The notes beneath the pieces were generated by a model that was not told the origin of the DNA, did no database searches, and saw only the letters and a list, made by a program, of their open reading frames with translations. The position numbers and the translations under genes were made by a program. Positions 12,970-24,898 of a DNA stretch of 64,000 nucleotides are shown piece after piece. Position 1 is the first letter of the stretch, and each line of letters begins with the position of its first letter. The stretch spans positions 25,621,274 through 25,685,273 of the forward strand of contig OZ022257.1 of the NCBI GenBank assembly GCA_963978905.1. Reading direction: 5' to 3'. The stretch is from Trichostrongylus colubriformis. Taxonomy: Eukaryota > Nematoda > Chromadorea > Rhabditida > Trichostrongylidae.

Positions 12970-14350
12970 TTGGGTTGGGGAATAAGTCCCCGCCGTTTTT
13001 TTCAACCCCGTTTTTCACATTGTTCCCTCCATCTTTCGACAAAGCCAATATATGTTTTCGATAGAGCTTTTCTTGCTCTACAGAATGCTACTATCTGTTT
13101 TTCGATATCTTCGACAACCTAATATTTATGAGGTTTGGAAATGAAGTGAGCTGAAGGCAAAAAAGTGGCACTTGCGCACCTCATCTTTCTCTTCTGCCAT
13201 CAAAATCAAAAAATGTATGTGCATATGTTTTCGATAGAGCTTTTTCAGCTCTACAAAATGGTACCACTCTTTATTCAAATCGTTCAAGTTTTTGCTGTTT
13301 TTAAGACTTACAAATGCAGTACTAGCAAAAGTGGGCTTTTTCGTTATCTCCTTTTCCTCGCCTACCATCGAGATTAAGGAGGGTGTGCATATATGCATTC
13401 GATAGAGCTCTTTTTGCTCTACAAAATGATGCCTTTCTTCTTTTGTATCCTCTCATATTTTAGCATGTGGGAGTATGTCTCCACGTGTTTTTCAATTCAA
13501 AATTGCGTAATGAAAACAAATTTTTTTGGCAGATTGTTTTGTATCGTTCGATAGAGCTCTTTTCGCTCTACAAGATAGCAATTACGGTTTTTGTTCAAAC
13601 TGATTTTTGACATTTTTTAGATCATTTAAAAGTCGACGAAATCGAGCATTTTTGTCACATGGTGTCGAAAATGCTCGATTTCGTCGACTTTTAAATGATC
13701 TAAAAAATGTCAAAAATCAGTTTGAACAAAAACCGTAATTACTATCTTGTAGAGCGAAAAGAGCTCTATCGAACGATACAAAACAATCTGCCAAAAAAAT
13801 TTGTTTTCATTACGCAATTTTGAATTGAAAAACACGTGGAGACTTACTCCCACATGCTAAAATATGAGAAGATACAAAAGAAGAAAGGCATCATTTTGTA
13901 GAGCAAAAAGAGCTCTATCGAATGCATGTATGCACACCCTCTCCAATCTCGATGGTAGGCGAGGAAAAGGAGATAACGAAAAAGCACACTTTTGCTAGTG
14001 CTGCATTTGTAAGTCTTAAAAACAGCAAAAACTTGAACGATTTGAATAAAGAGTGGTACCATTTTGTAGAGCTGAAAAAGCTCTATCGAAAACATATGCA
14101 CATACATTCTTTGATTATGATGGCAGACGAGAAAGATGAGGTGCGCAAGTGCCACTTTTTTGCCTTCAGCTCACTTCATTTCCAAACCTCATAAATATTA
14201 GGTTGTCGAAGAAATCGAAATACAGATAGTAGCATTTTGTAGAGCAAGAAAAGCTCTATCGAAAACATATATTGGCTTTGTTGAAAGATGGAGGAAACAA
14301 TGTGAAAAACGGGGTTGAAATAAACGGCGGGGACTTATTCCCCAACCCAA
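12970..14350. mobile_element. Mariner-like foldback element with about 690-bp inverted arms
   Basis: The 1,381-bp element is almost entirely two inverted arms meeting near 13,655. The outermost bases are TTGGGTTGGGGAATAAGTCC and the exact complement, flanked by TA on both sides (12,968-12,969 and 14,351-14,352). The TA target and the TTRGGTTGG...AAGT...GCCGTTTTT end pattern resemble mariner-family termini (Hsmar1 ends are comparable). No transposase is encoded, so it is non-autonomous. The open frames inside (13,126-13,398 and 13,922-14,194, with opposites) are mirror images reflecting the internal tandem units, not independent genes. A transcript through it would fold into long double-stranded RNA. 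Confidence 0.85.
13062..13570. repeat. Internal tandem units with TAGAGC...GCTCTA mini-hairpins (left arm)
   Basis: Four units start with TTCGATAGAGC. In each, TAGAGC is followed after 7 bases by GCTCTA, making a 6-bp stem; TAGAGC starts are 13,062, 13,235, 13,403 and 13,552, so spacing is 173, 168 and 149 bp. Loops vary (TTTTCTT, TTTTTCA, TCTTTTT, TCTTTTC) while the stem is unchanged. The right arm carries the mirrored four near 13,749, 13,898, 14,066 and 14,239. Confidence 0.85.
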
Positions 14351-14626
14351 TAGTTCGGCAACGAGCCGTGCTGGGACAAAGCCCTCGCCAATGAGCATCA
14401 CAAGCGAACTTTGGCTCCTCATAACTCGCTTCAAAACGGCATTTTGCACTTCGGATTTTCACAGTTACAACCATTTCGGAGCTCTGGTGAGCCATCTGAG
14501 TATCTATTCAAAGTGTTCCATGGGAAGGTGCTACCTCTGTAACGATGGTGAGTGTCGGGACGATAGTGATGAAGCAGAGACGCCGGCAGTCAAGTCGGTC
14601 GCTCATAGTTCAAAATGCAAATTCTT

Positions 14627-14925
14627 GAAGACGCACCTCACGATAATCGGATGAGTCGACTTATCCTCAGGGAACTGTTTAGGCTTTGCTCTTTTTACGC
14701 AGCCACATGCGCCATCACGGTGCCACACGCGCTGAAACCCGCGCTACCCGCGTTCATCTGGGCTCCTTGTTCGTCACTTGAGCTAAATGGATGTGATGAG
14801 CTTGGAGTTTAGCGTTCGTAAGGTCGCAATGGCGCATCTTGGCGGCACAACTTTTGTAGTTGTCCGCGATTCTAGTGCTCTAGAAAGGCTAGTCGACTAG
14901 TCTGCTCATTATGAGGTGCGCCTCC
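14627..14925. mobile_element. Small TIR element (MITE), about 300 bp
   Basis: The left end GAAGACGCACCTCACGATAA and the right end (reverse complement GGAGGCGCACCTCATAATGA) are imperfect terminal inverted repeats extending inward to AGTCGACT on both sides, with weaker inverted similarity beyond (ATGCGCCATCACGG versus ATGCGCCATTGCG). No clear target duplication was found and no coding capacity is visible. Confidence 0.5.
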
Positions 14926-17900
14926 AATCGTAATCCCAAAATTTTACGGATCCCGTATGTTGGAATGCGAGATTTTGAATGACTGGATACATAAATCGAC
15001 TACAAGAGTAGTATTCGCATATTTCTTCATTTTTATACTCGAAGAAAATCGTTATCAGTAACGAGAAAATTGAGTTGGCAAAGTGTAAAACGAAGATCTG
15101 CAGTTGCAGTCGAAGTGATCGACCAAAGTGTGAAAATGTTGAGTGAAGATTTGCCGCTCAGAGGAGGTAAACGAATTTTCAAAATAAGCTGACACGTATA
15201 GGAATGGTTCGCGGACAATAAATATTTGTGGCGGTTGAAGAAACTGTAAAAAAAATGTTTAATTGGTCCGTGCCTTTCGAGGTTGATTGGTGAAACATTA
15301 CGCACGTAGTATTTCCATGTCGGAAACGACGAATATGCTTCACTTGCTTCTCTTGGCATCATAGTGCGGTAGCGGATTTTCCGCATAGGTGAGATCTCAG
15401 GGTGAGTTTATTTCTTCATGTTGCTTGGGTTTCTCTGTGTGGTCCCGACACGATGTCGGATCCGCTAGGGAAGATGAAGCGCTTGGTGATTTGGAGTCCC
15501 AGATGTAAACCTTTCACCACGTTCAGACCTCCGCAGACGACGATTCAGTCGAAACGTTGGGTCATTTTAGAAAATATTCCACCAATCAACCTCGAAAGGC
15601 ACAAACTTATTGAACAACGCACAACTAACAATGCCGAGGTTGCAAGAAGAAGGAAGCTGGAGAATGTAAAAAAGTTGTTAAGCGAAATATTTATCAAAAT
15701 GAAGCGATACTTGAGACAAAGCAGAGCGGTCTAGCGAATGAGGATGCAGTGAATGATTCGAGCACTCATTTGCAATAGGTGCTCCACTTTTCAGGAGCCT
15801 GATCTTAGCAACTCCACATTCAGAAAGATCTATGGAACCACATTTATTCTGATCATCCAGTAAGCCCCGTGAAGTTTCAACACAGCTCCCCCTCCCAACA
15901 GCCTCCTCTGAGCAGAAGCTAATTGTGGAGGTAATCCGTTGCGCAGAGCAGACATCTTCTTGCCTTAATGCCACCTTGTAACCTTGTGTCGTGGTAGGAG
16001 TATTATGAAAAGGCCAAGAAGAGCTTATGGCTGGATTGGCAGCTTCGGTCAAGGCCTTGTCTCTATATTGGTGAGAGCCTCCACTGGAGGAAACTTAATC
16101 TGCTTCAAGCAAGAGGGTTAGGATACTTAAATGGAGTACCGATATACGCACTGACCGTGTGTGGAAAGCTTTGCCCTATGACGTCACCATAACTGCTGCA
16201 ACAAGAGTAGGGGACGTACTCTCGTATTTGTTAAGTTTTACATGTATTAGTCAAGAGCATGAAGGTGTTAATTTCAACTGTGGAATTCCTATATTCCTAA
16301 GCAGCAAAGGTGTAAAGCAGAGATGCAAGTAAGAGGCATAAGGAAGTTTATAGTGTCTAGCAGCAGGACCAATGTACACTAGGAGAAATTTAAGAAAAAC
16401 AAGCAGGATCGAATTACATTCTCAAGTTCTCATAGAACGCTCCAGTTACGCTAAGACGCAAAAACTCCGTCCGCTGTTTATGGAGCGGAGGGCCAGTGAT
16501 ATAATTCTCAAATTATGAAATCTAGGTGTGACTCCCATTCAGGCAGAGCAGAAGCTGTGCCGGTGGTTTGATCAGGATGACAGGAGATGTGCTCGGTAGT
16601 GCAGCAACAAAGAGCCAGAGGGGTAAAAACTGGAGATAGGGGATTTTTAACACCCTCGCGAGCCTTTAAGGCAGTGGCGCTTCCAGGTCAGAGGTATGGG
16701 CTCTACATAGCTATGGCGCACCAGATAACAATAAGAGGTACCGACAGCTTTGCGTATTTTCTGCGGCAATCGCTCACCACATCTTACCTTCACGTCCACA
16801 GGGTACCCTATGTGCAACAGCAAATGCATTGACTACTACCGATAGTATCACGACAGCTTATACATATCAGTAGGCCTACACTTATTGCCGGAGCTCAGGA
16901 CCGACTATGCTTCATTCCCCCCAAAAGTCTACCAAAAGGCATTTGCTGTAAGAAGAGGGTGATACCTGCACTCTGCGAGCTTCCTTTTTCGGCCGCCCGC
17001 ACGTGGGCCTACTAGCCCTCGGGTGTCTATCGTTAGGCCACGATTTCTCACTGCGGCGGCCGATTTATAACCAGATGAGTGCGCCTTGGCTTAACTTTAT
17101 GGGAGTACTTTGAATAAACAGCTGTTTTCCATGTGTTACCTGTGAGCGCTTGTGCATGCTTCACGTCTATTTGACTGCATAGATACTTTCTGTCTATGCT
17201 TGGGCTAGAACCCACATCCCTTAATCTAATGAAAAAGCCTTATGCCCTGTGTGCTGTGGAGATGAGGTCATGGCAGCGTCTTTCATACGTTTATATGTGA
17301 ATGTGGAGCTTGCGATACAAAATGTAAAGTCGTCCCTCTCGGCCTATACTGACGCAATCATCATTGCAACTCGGCCTTACCTAGCATGGGTGAGTCAGAA
17401 GAGAGGACCCTACTTACAAGTCTAGTGCCCAGTAAGTCATCCTGTTCCACAAAAACGGCTTCAGCTATCGGTTTGTCGCCTTCGAGACAACGAAGGGTTC
17501 TCTAGAAACTGATGCGAAACCTTACTAGTTTTTATGCCAGGCAACTTTGGCGAAGTTGTATCACAACTTCTTGAGGAGTGGGAGCAGACCACGAAAAATG
17601 ATGGGGAATACACAGCTGTTGATTCTTCACTAAGTTCTTGTGAACTATGAGGTGCAGATTTTACTGGAGTAGACGACAGGAACATGTTCTCAGCCCTAAA
17701 TGGTATCCTTTTGTGTGATTATATTAGTTCCCATATTTGAGAGCTTTACTCTCATGCGCAAACCCTTGTTACAGATTTGACCAATATTCGGCCATGTCTG
17801 CACTGTAACAGTAGCAATTCACCTCTTTTTCCTCTGTCTCGGTCAGAGCCATATGTGCAATATGGTAACGGCATGAATAGGAGATATACAGAATATACGT

Positions 17901-20900
17901 GATAAGAGCAACAGCCAGGGAATTGCGTGACCTTACTTCTCTACTTCTCTCTTCTTTTAGTGCTCAGTGGCGTCTCAAGCCGTACATATCCGCCTAACCC
18001 CATGCGACAGGAAAACTCAACTGTCATTGGTTAAGTGACTGGAGCACCTGGATGCCCATAATCCAGTGATGGAAGGTCATCAGAACATAGCGTTCAGACT
18101 CCCCATGGCCATATCTGATAGAAGTTTCATAGGTGAATCAGGAAGATAACCTTGTCGAGAACGATGAAACAAATAGGCGGTGCGGTGGCAAGTAGCGTAG
18201 AACATACATAGAAAATGAATCGCAAATAAACTACTATGCGAGGTTATCTATGAAATGATATTCCATTGCGCGTATGTAGAAATAACGCCTTTTTGAATGC
18301 CACATATATGGAAAACGAGCGCGAAACAAAGGGCAGCATTATTTAATGGGAGAAGGCTTTCCGTATTTGGGGGTAAGGAGAAAATTGGCAGTCCCGCTCC
18401 GGAAGGTACGCATCAGTCACGACTCGGAGACTGGATAGCTGTTGGGAATGTAGTAGCAGGAAAGGTATAATAGAACGGACCAGAAGCTCATGCAGCAGCA
18501 TGGATGCGGCAAGCTAGAATATTTGATGTAGATATAGTGCATGTGATGAGAAAAACACCGTCTAGAACGGGCATTGGAGGTCTTAGGTGATGAACATGAC
18601 GTTAAATGCAGTGATAGGGAAAATTCGGACGAAGTATGAAAAAAGTGGTGACTATGACGGGCAGGATGACCAGTAATGCAACGGTGAAGAAACCGAAGTA
18701 AATGACCAGAAACCCGGAAATTACAACCCCTTTCCTACCACTGGTTCTCACGTGGACGACCATTCCGTCAAGAGGTGGGTCAATCATTTCTGCTCCTCCC
18801 CAAGCAATTTGGTAGGATAGGGTAAGCGGCAGCAGTGAGTCAGTAGGATAGATATCTGCTGACTCCGTTCACAAAGCGTCAATATATGAAATAAAATAAT
18901 TGCTTTATTTCAGGCTTAAAAAAGGCGCTAGACGCTGAAGGCCTGCCAATTAGCTCAAATTTCTCTCGCAATATTTTGTGGGATCTTTTTAGTCCTTTGA
19001 AATGGAATTTTGGAGCCTCGCGTGTTATTTCACATTTTTAATCTGACTTTTGTTCAACTCTGTGTTGTAATTACAACAGTATCTTGTTAGTTTAAATTGA
19101 AATGTAACTTTGAAAAACCTATGCCCTGCAGGATCCGATTCGCATCCAGCTTCCACGGCACGGTGCGATTTAGAAATGGGTCGTTTTGTGCAGAAGAAGA
19201 GTGCACAAGGAAAATGGTGCGCGTCTGCCACTTCTTCATTCTGTTCTAGAGACTTTAGAAAGTTCAAAATTCATTAAGTTCAAACATCATTTAAATTCAT
19301 ATACACCACTATTTTTGGAAAGAGCGAGAAGTGAGGCTTCAATGTGATGCACACATCCCTAGCGAAGAAAGAAAAAGTTGTTCAGAAAGTAGAGTTTGGA
19401 ACAGCAACCGAGAAATCTACTACATTATGATGTGAAAAGATCGCGCTGTATTGTTTTTCCTGCAACCGATGGTTGTTACTTCATAGGACTAGAAAAGCAT
19501 AACATCGTGCTGTGTTTTCGTAATACTTGATCCCTTCAGAGCAGGTGCTCTCTAAGGTAAATCAATCGTCAAGAAATCCTAGTGGCTCACAAAGTACTGT
19601 TTCCAAAATAGCTCATTTTGTCGGCGATAATTTTGCGAAACACAACAAGTACGAATTGCCTGAACTGATAACAGAGATTAGAAGAAAAGCATGACTCACT
19701 TCTACATAGTGCTGAATGCATCACACTTCGCTTCCTTTATGAGTACTTTTCTTTTGATGTCTACAATCTTGATGCCGTCCAAAAATATTATCGCAAGGAT
19801 GCTGATTGAAAGTTGTAAGTAAAGCAAAGCGGTGACCGGGAAGAAATGGCTAAAGTCCTAGCCATATCCGAGACTGGAAGTCTAGTACGAACCACATGCA
19901 CTGTGCTCGCTCTTCACTGCTTTCTTGCATTATCGAGGGAGGAGCTTGGATTCGCGGGACTAGTAGGGTTTTCTTGGAAATTTGACATGACCTCGGTATT
20001 GAACGTGATGAGTTAATTTCCCTCCTTCTCAAACTGCTATGAAAAGATATATTGTACAGCTGACTTAAAGTTTCAGGCAATGCAAGGCACTTCAGAAAAA
20101 GGAAAAAAGCGCATGCATCAAGAAGTATTTTGGTCGTGAGAGTATAAATCCAGATCACTACTTGCTGCCTCATCGCACCTATGTCATTATTACTGCGCAA
20201 CTGCAACAGGCCTTCAGTAAATGTTGGGCCGCTGCCATAGGCTTCTTGACTCCGCTCCCACATCGCTCAGCAGATTTGAGCTCACCGTTTGGAAGTGTAC
20301 AAAACCATATGCATACATCTCATATTGAGTAGCCACGGCGAACAAGGGCTTACTAGTCATTTTTTGTAGAACCTGGGACACGGGATCTCCATGTGTAATG
20401 CAGTGCCTAGCCCCTACCCATAAAGGATTGCTTGAAATCGAGTTCACCTCCCCATGTGGTGCTCAGGAGTCTGTTACTTCGATCCCAGGCTCCCTACTCC
20501 GCGAATCCTTCCATGCCCTATCCATTTGATTGGAATATCGCCCACTGAAACACGGCTTCTTCGTTGCTGTATTTATGTTATGTTTGCTTGTTGAGAGCCA
20601 CATAGTGAGTTTTACGCGCATGTACAAGAATCCAGTCGAGATAGAGCTCTCCAAAGTGACGGACGACGAAATGGGGCGTCCGAGTGGATTGGAACGCTAG
20701 AGAGCTGAGGAGTAAAGAGACGGCACTCTCGTGGTCAGGGACGTACATAAACAGGGTGAGAAGCGCGTCAACACTGTGCGCCTGAATTTGAACTGCGCTT
20801 TGGCCGCTGACGGCTGCTCAATTGCTATGGTGGGAAATGTGGCGGCTATTCGAATGAGTTACTGAGTTACTCATTTTTCGGTTTTTCGATTTCTGCTTTA

Positions 20901-23600
20901 AGAAAAGGAAGCTCTTGCTTTGTTCCGTGTTTTTGCTCATGTACTGTATCTAGTAGAATGATTTGGAGATGAAGTAGAATCATAGAAATTTCCGAATACA
21001 TTTCTTCTAAATGTGATCGAGACACAATTAGAAGGACACATGTAGTCGATCAAATAACTGTAAGGATGGTCGCGAAAGCCCGTCAAGAGGATCGACACCG
21101 CAGATACAGAAGGGGTGGGCCGTGCTTAAAAAATACAGATTTGAGCAAAGAAACAAGCTCCTATGAATGTGACTGAAGAAATAAGAGGTAAATTCGGAAC
21201 TCAAATGATCCAATTCTACGTCCTTAAACAAGATCATAGAGAAAAGATGGCAAGTCATTCTTGTATCACTGGAAATTTCTTCACCATTCATGAGTCGTAC
21301 GAATGCAGAAGAAATAAAGGAAAAGGGAAAGCGAGATCCTACAAAAGGGGTTAGGGAAAATAGGCGGAGGCTGATGCAATACGGCATGAAAATGGATTCA
21401 TGGGAAATTGAGGAAAGGAAAAGGTAGGTACCGGAAGTCATTAAAAGAAGAGTACGTCATGAGTATCTTCGTGAGTGGTAAAAAAAGCTATAATTTCCAC
21501 GGAAAAAATATGGTTCCGAAGATAAAGCTAAAATTTTTCAAGAATAGAGATTGCGGTATTTATGAACGAACACAATCAATATCGCCTACTATCGCAAACC
21601 AATAAGGTAACAAGAGGCAGTTTGATATTTCTAGTGGTAGACTTCAAATGCCACGTGGGACGGCAGTGAAGAAAAGAAAAAAGGGTGTAAATTGCGCAGA
21701 GGGGGTCAGCGTTCTTGGTTTGCGTAGGTCAGTTTTGCAGCACGCTGCATCTCTGAGCATGGGTCACCTATATTTGTAATGCGTGGAGGTTATACAGCAC
21801 AAGAAAAAATAAGCCCACCCTCAGAAAATCTACTGCGTCGTAGGGGCTTACTGAGGAGCGTAGATTTTGCTTCTCACGGTAATTTGCACTACATACCACA
21901 CCCCCTTCTTGGACCCCTTTCATTATCCAAGCTCCGTCCAAACTCTCCGTTGCTGCTTTCAACAGAAGTTCAGTAGGCTTTTTATTACCATGTTGACATC
22001 AAAGAAGAGCAGTCACTAAGAAGCGTCAATTGGAGTAGACCCTAATGTATGTATAGCATTGGAAAAGGCAATTTCGAAGATATCGCGCCCCTACTGGTCG
22101 TTTTGTCATTTTTGTCGCAAGAAAACAAAAGTAGGAGTAGAAGAGATTATGGCGTTCTGCGGCCGAGCCTTCAGTGTCGCCACCACTCGCAAAATATCCA
22201 TGCATTGAAATTTGGGTCTGAGGCCCATTTTTCACGAGTTTATGGCATCAAGGCTCTTAGCCCATTTCAGACGGAATTGAGTAAATGGTAAGGGGCGAAA
22301 CGGAGTGAATGTGCTTGAGGGGTTTGCATTTTTTGAGCGGACCCCTTGAAGGACTAGTGAGGTTTCACATTTCATTGTTGGTTGTTACGGACTTTTGGTA
22401 CCAATACTCACAGAAGCAAATACTTTCAAGTTTTGACTTGGTGCTCAAAGGCACCACCAGGATTACTGGGGTATTACAGCTCTTGCCGTGGTCAGATAGT
22501 TTGACCCACAGTGAGTGGGCTGTACCTCTACCGACCTGTGGGTGTCAGTTCCTGGAACGTGCAGAGTCAAAGCAGCAAGAGCGACTCCACCAGGCAGCCC
22601 AGGCTCGCCCACCTCAGACATAATTGTTAGCAATGACGGTGGCAACGGTGGCAACAGCTTAGCAAATGAAACCTACGATTTGTGTGATATTGTAAGGCAA
22701 GAGGAGATGCCAATGATAAAGGAGACGTTGACATGAAAACAAGTGATAGTATCTGGACTCTCTGTGTTGTCATTCAGCGAGGACATATTGGAAGGCTCGC
22801 TCTCAGTGGTAGTCTCGCCTTAGGCCATTTATCAGGAGACCTTAACTTTGCTTTTTGAGATTTCCGGTTATTTTTTGTCAGCGTATTCCATAGCAACATA
22901 CAGCGCTTTAACTCACACAAGGTAATCCTAGAATGTGTCTTCAAGAGTGCTTAAAAGTGGACCATGAAGGAAGGGAAGAGAGTTTCAACTCAAAGGATCA
23001 GCGCTTATTGTTCTGTGGAGTCGAATAGAATAATAATAAGGGGCAAAACTGACGGAAATTGGAAGAAAAAGTAATGCATGAAGTCCTTTTCTTTTGGAAA
23101 TAGTGCGTTTGAAACTCATCGTTGGAAGGGTGTTACTAAGATGACAAAGGTGTCCTTCAAATTCAGTCGTGTAGCCCAGAGCTCAGCATCATTTACTCGG
23201 CACCACTTTTCATTTCTCTATTTTTTCTGTCAAAGCAAAATGAAAGGAAAGAGGGAGAAAACAGCGAGGAAGAATCACACTTGTGGGTGGCAGAGTGCGA
23301 TGAAGGTTATGCCACGGACTATGATGGTACTGGAAGCGACCCCATCTGTCTCTACTCCACCTCAGCTCGAGGAAATAGACTGTGAAGGAAAAATAAGCTA
23401 CGGGTAACCAACCAATAAGTATTTGGTTTGCAAACGTGCTTCTTAACAGCTCCAAGGCAATGCCATACGAATGAATATGAAAGTGTTGAACAGGCTCTGC
23501 AAGTGATGGTTGACTTCAGGGTTGGTGCTCGGTCGGGATGGGTTTGCGTCAGCACTGCCCGACTAGGGGGATAATGCAGACGGGCGAGGGCCTGAATCAG
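14926..23600. other. No supported gene; degraded and partly coding-like sequence
   Basis: A 28-bp inverted repeat (CCTTTCGAGGTTGATTGGTG at 15,278; complement at 15,576) puts the peptide PINLERH on both strands. From about 15,990 to 17,420 (+) several short frames look coding but are broken by stops and shifts (for example YYEKAKKSLWLDWQLRSRP near 16,000). On the minus strand 20,654-20,291 is one frame with a single in-frame TGA at 20,463-20,465. I recognise no family in any of these; they look like old, decayed insertions. Confidence 0.3.
18602..18787 (-). other. Small ORF or exon with one transmembrane segment, unrecognised
   Basis: A 61-codon frame from an ATG preceded by an acceptor-like GGAGGAGCAG. 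Residues about 20-48 are strongly hydrophobic (GFLVIYFGFFTVALLVILPV), followed by a short tail ending HCI. Codon choice looks coding. It may be an exon of a membrane protein or a chance frame; no flanking exons are apparent. Confidence 0.2.
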
Positions 23601-23953
23601 CCAGTCGCAAATGTTGCTCACCTTCTCAGCAACTCACCCAGCCGATGCGAGGCAGTGTGAGTGGCAGCCTTGCAGGGTCACGCCGAAAGCCGCTTTTTCA
23701 TAGGAAGTTTCGCCACAGATCATTTATTAATGGCAGGAGTGATCGTTTGCAGAGGATATGTCTTCCCAGTTCTCATTTTGTATTACCCCTGGCACCTTTG
23801 AACTCGTCGCATAGCATAGAATAGTAAAGCGACATGGGTGAAGAATCGACAGCTCGAATAGCTCTCGATTTGATAGCAGCTTGACGCGACAAACTTTCCG
23901 GCAGGGCGGGCGACCCACCGGACGCAATCTAGCCAAAGCCATCTTCAAAAACC
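23601..23953 (+). other. Upstream flank / possible 5' UTR of the RTE LINE
   Basis: The sequence becomes GC-richer towards 23,880 and runs without a break into the LINE ORF at 23,954. It has no coding frame of its own. The true 5' end of the element is not identifiable without other copies. Confidence 0.35.
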
Positions 23954-24898
23954 ATGAACAGTCGCAATCATAATGCGCCCGAGTACCCGGCGCCCAATCG
24001 CTCCCTTACGTTGGCGAGGGAATCAGCGAGTAGGGCAGGGCGCGAGAAATCCCCGGTTGCAAGGCCGACTCAAGGACGAGGACCCAGGACCGTCAGAATA
24101 TGTACACTGAATTGCCAAGGATTATCTCAAGCATGGAAGGAGGAACAGCTATTTCATCAGCTCAACCGTGTTAAGTGGGACATACTCTGCGTGCAGGAAA
24201 CGAAAAAGTGGAGCGAGAAGCGAACGAGGAGGATCGACGGCACGGAAGTGTTCATGGGAGCACGGGACGAACGGAGCGGCGTGGGAGGAGTGGGCTTTGC
24301 GGTAGCGGTGCACGTTGCACCCGCAGTACATGAAGTGAGATTTATTTCGCACAGACTGGCCCTCATCTCCCTCCAATTCGGCGGCTCTCGTGTGATGATC
24401 ATAAACACCTACGCGCCCACCAGCCAGGCGACAGAACAGGAGCGCGACGAGTTCCACTTCCAGCTACAAGATCTACTGCGCGAGGCAAGGACCCGACTCG
24501 CCATCATCTGCGGAGATCTCAATGCTAAACTCGAATCACGACGACCAGGCGAGTTCCGAGTTGGACCCCACGGATTCGGTGAGAGGAACGAAGCTGGCGA
24601 TAGACTCGCCGACTTCATCGTCGCGAACCGGTTGTTCCATGCGAACAGCTTCTTCAGGAAGGCGGAGCGAAGAAAGTGGACCTGGAGGTTCCCGAACTGC
24701 CGGCACAGAAACGAAATCGACCATTTTCTAGTAAGCACGCGGACCCTGACCGCCGACGTCGACGTCGTCGCCCCATTTTCAGTTGAAAGCGACCATCGTA
24801 TGCTGCGCGGACGTTTCGTCATACCACACCGCCCCTTCCGCTATCATGAAAGGAAGCCACCGAGTCTGTTCAACCCGGAAGCAGCACATAGCTATTGA
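23954..24898 (+). pseudogene. RTE LINE endonuclease domain (APE-like)
   Basis: This part nicks target DNA to start reverse transcription. Visible motifs of the exonuclease/endonuclease/phosphatase fold are LNCQGLS (about residue 55), CVQETKKW (80), NTYAPTS (153), GDLNAKLESRR (190) and SDHRMLRGRF near the C-terminus (about 280). A basic N-terminal segment of about 45 residues precedes it. The frame ends at 24,898 because of a one-base shift; the RT frame picks up beside it, so the two were originally one protein. Confidence 0.9.

Larger units (their letters stand above)
12800..14530 (-). repeat. R1 dispersed repeat, copy c, interrupted by a foldback transposon
   Basis: This is the inverse of copy b. 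The tail (AATTGATGTACTTAATGAAG) and the tRNA-like middle (12,895-12,965, ending GAGCCATGGTAGCCGTTGT) lie left of the 1,381-bp foldback. The rest (GTTCGGCAACGAGCC, then CTCGCTTCAAAACGGCATTT) resumes at 14,353. Comparison with the uninterrupted copy at 36.6 kb (GAGCCACAGCTGCCGTTG then GGTTTGGCAACTGCCG) shows where the insertion occurred. Confidence 0.65.

Noticed and set aside
13126..14194. Mirror-image open frames of about 90 codons in the large foldback
   Set aside because: They are products of the inverted arms and of the tandem units, and have no known domain; treated as part of the element.
22560..22640. Collagen-like Gly-Pro codons on both strands
   Set aside because: Only two or three triplets; too short to support a cuticle collagen exon.
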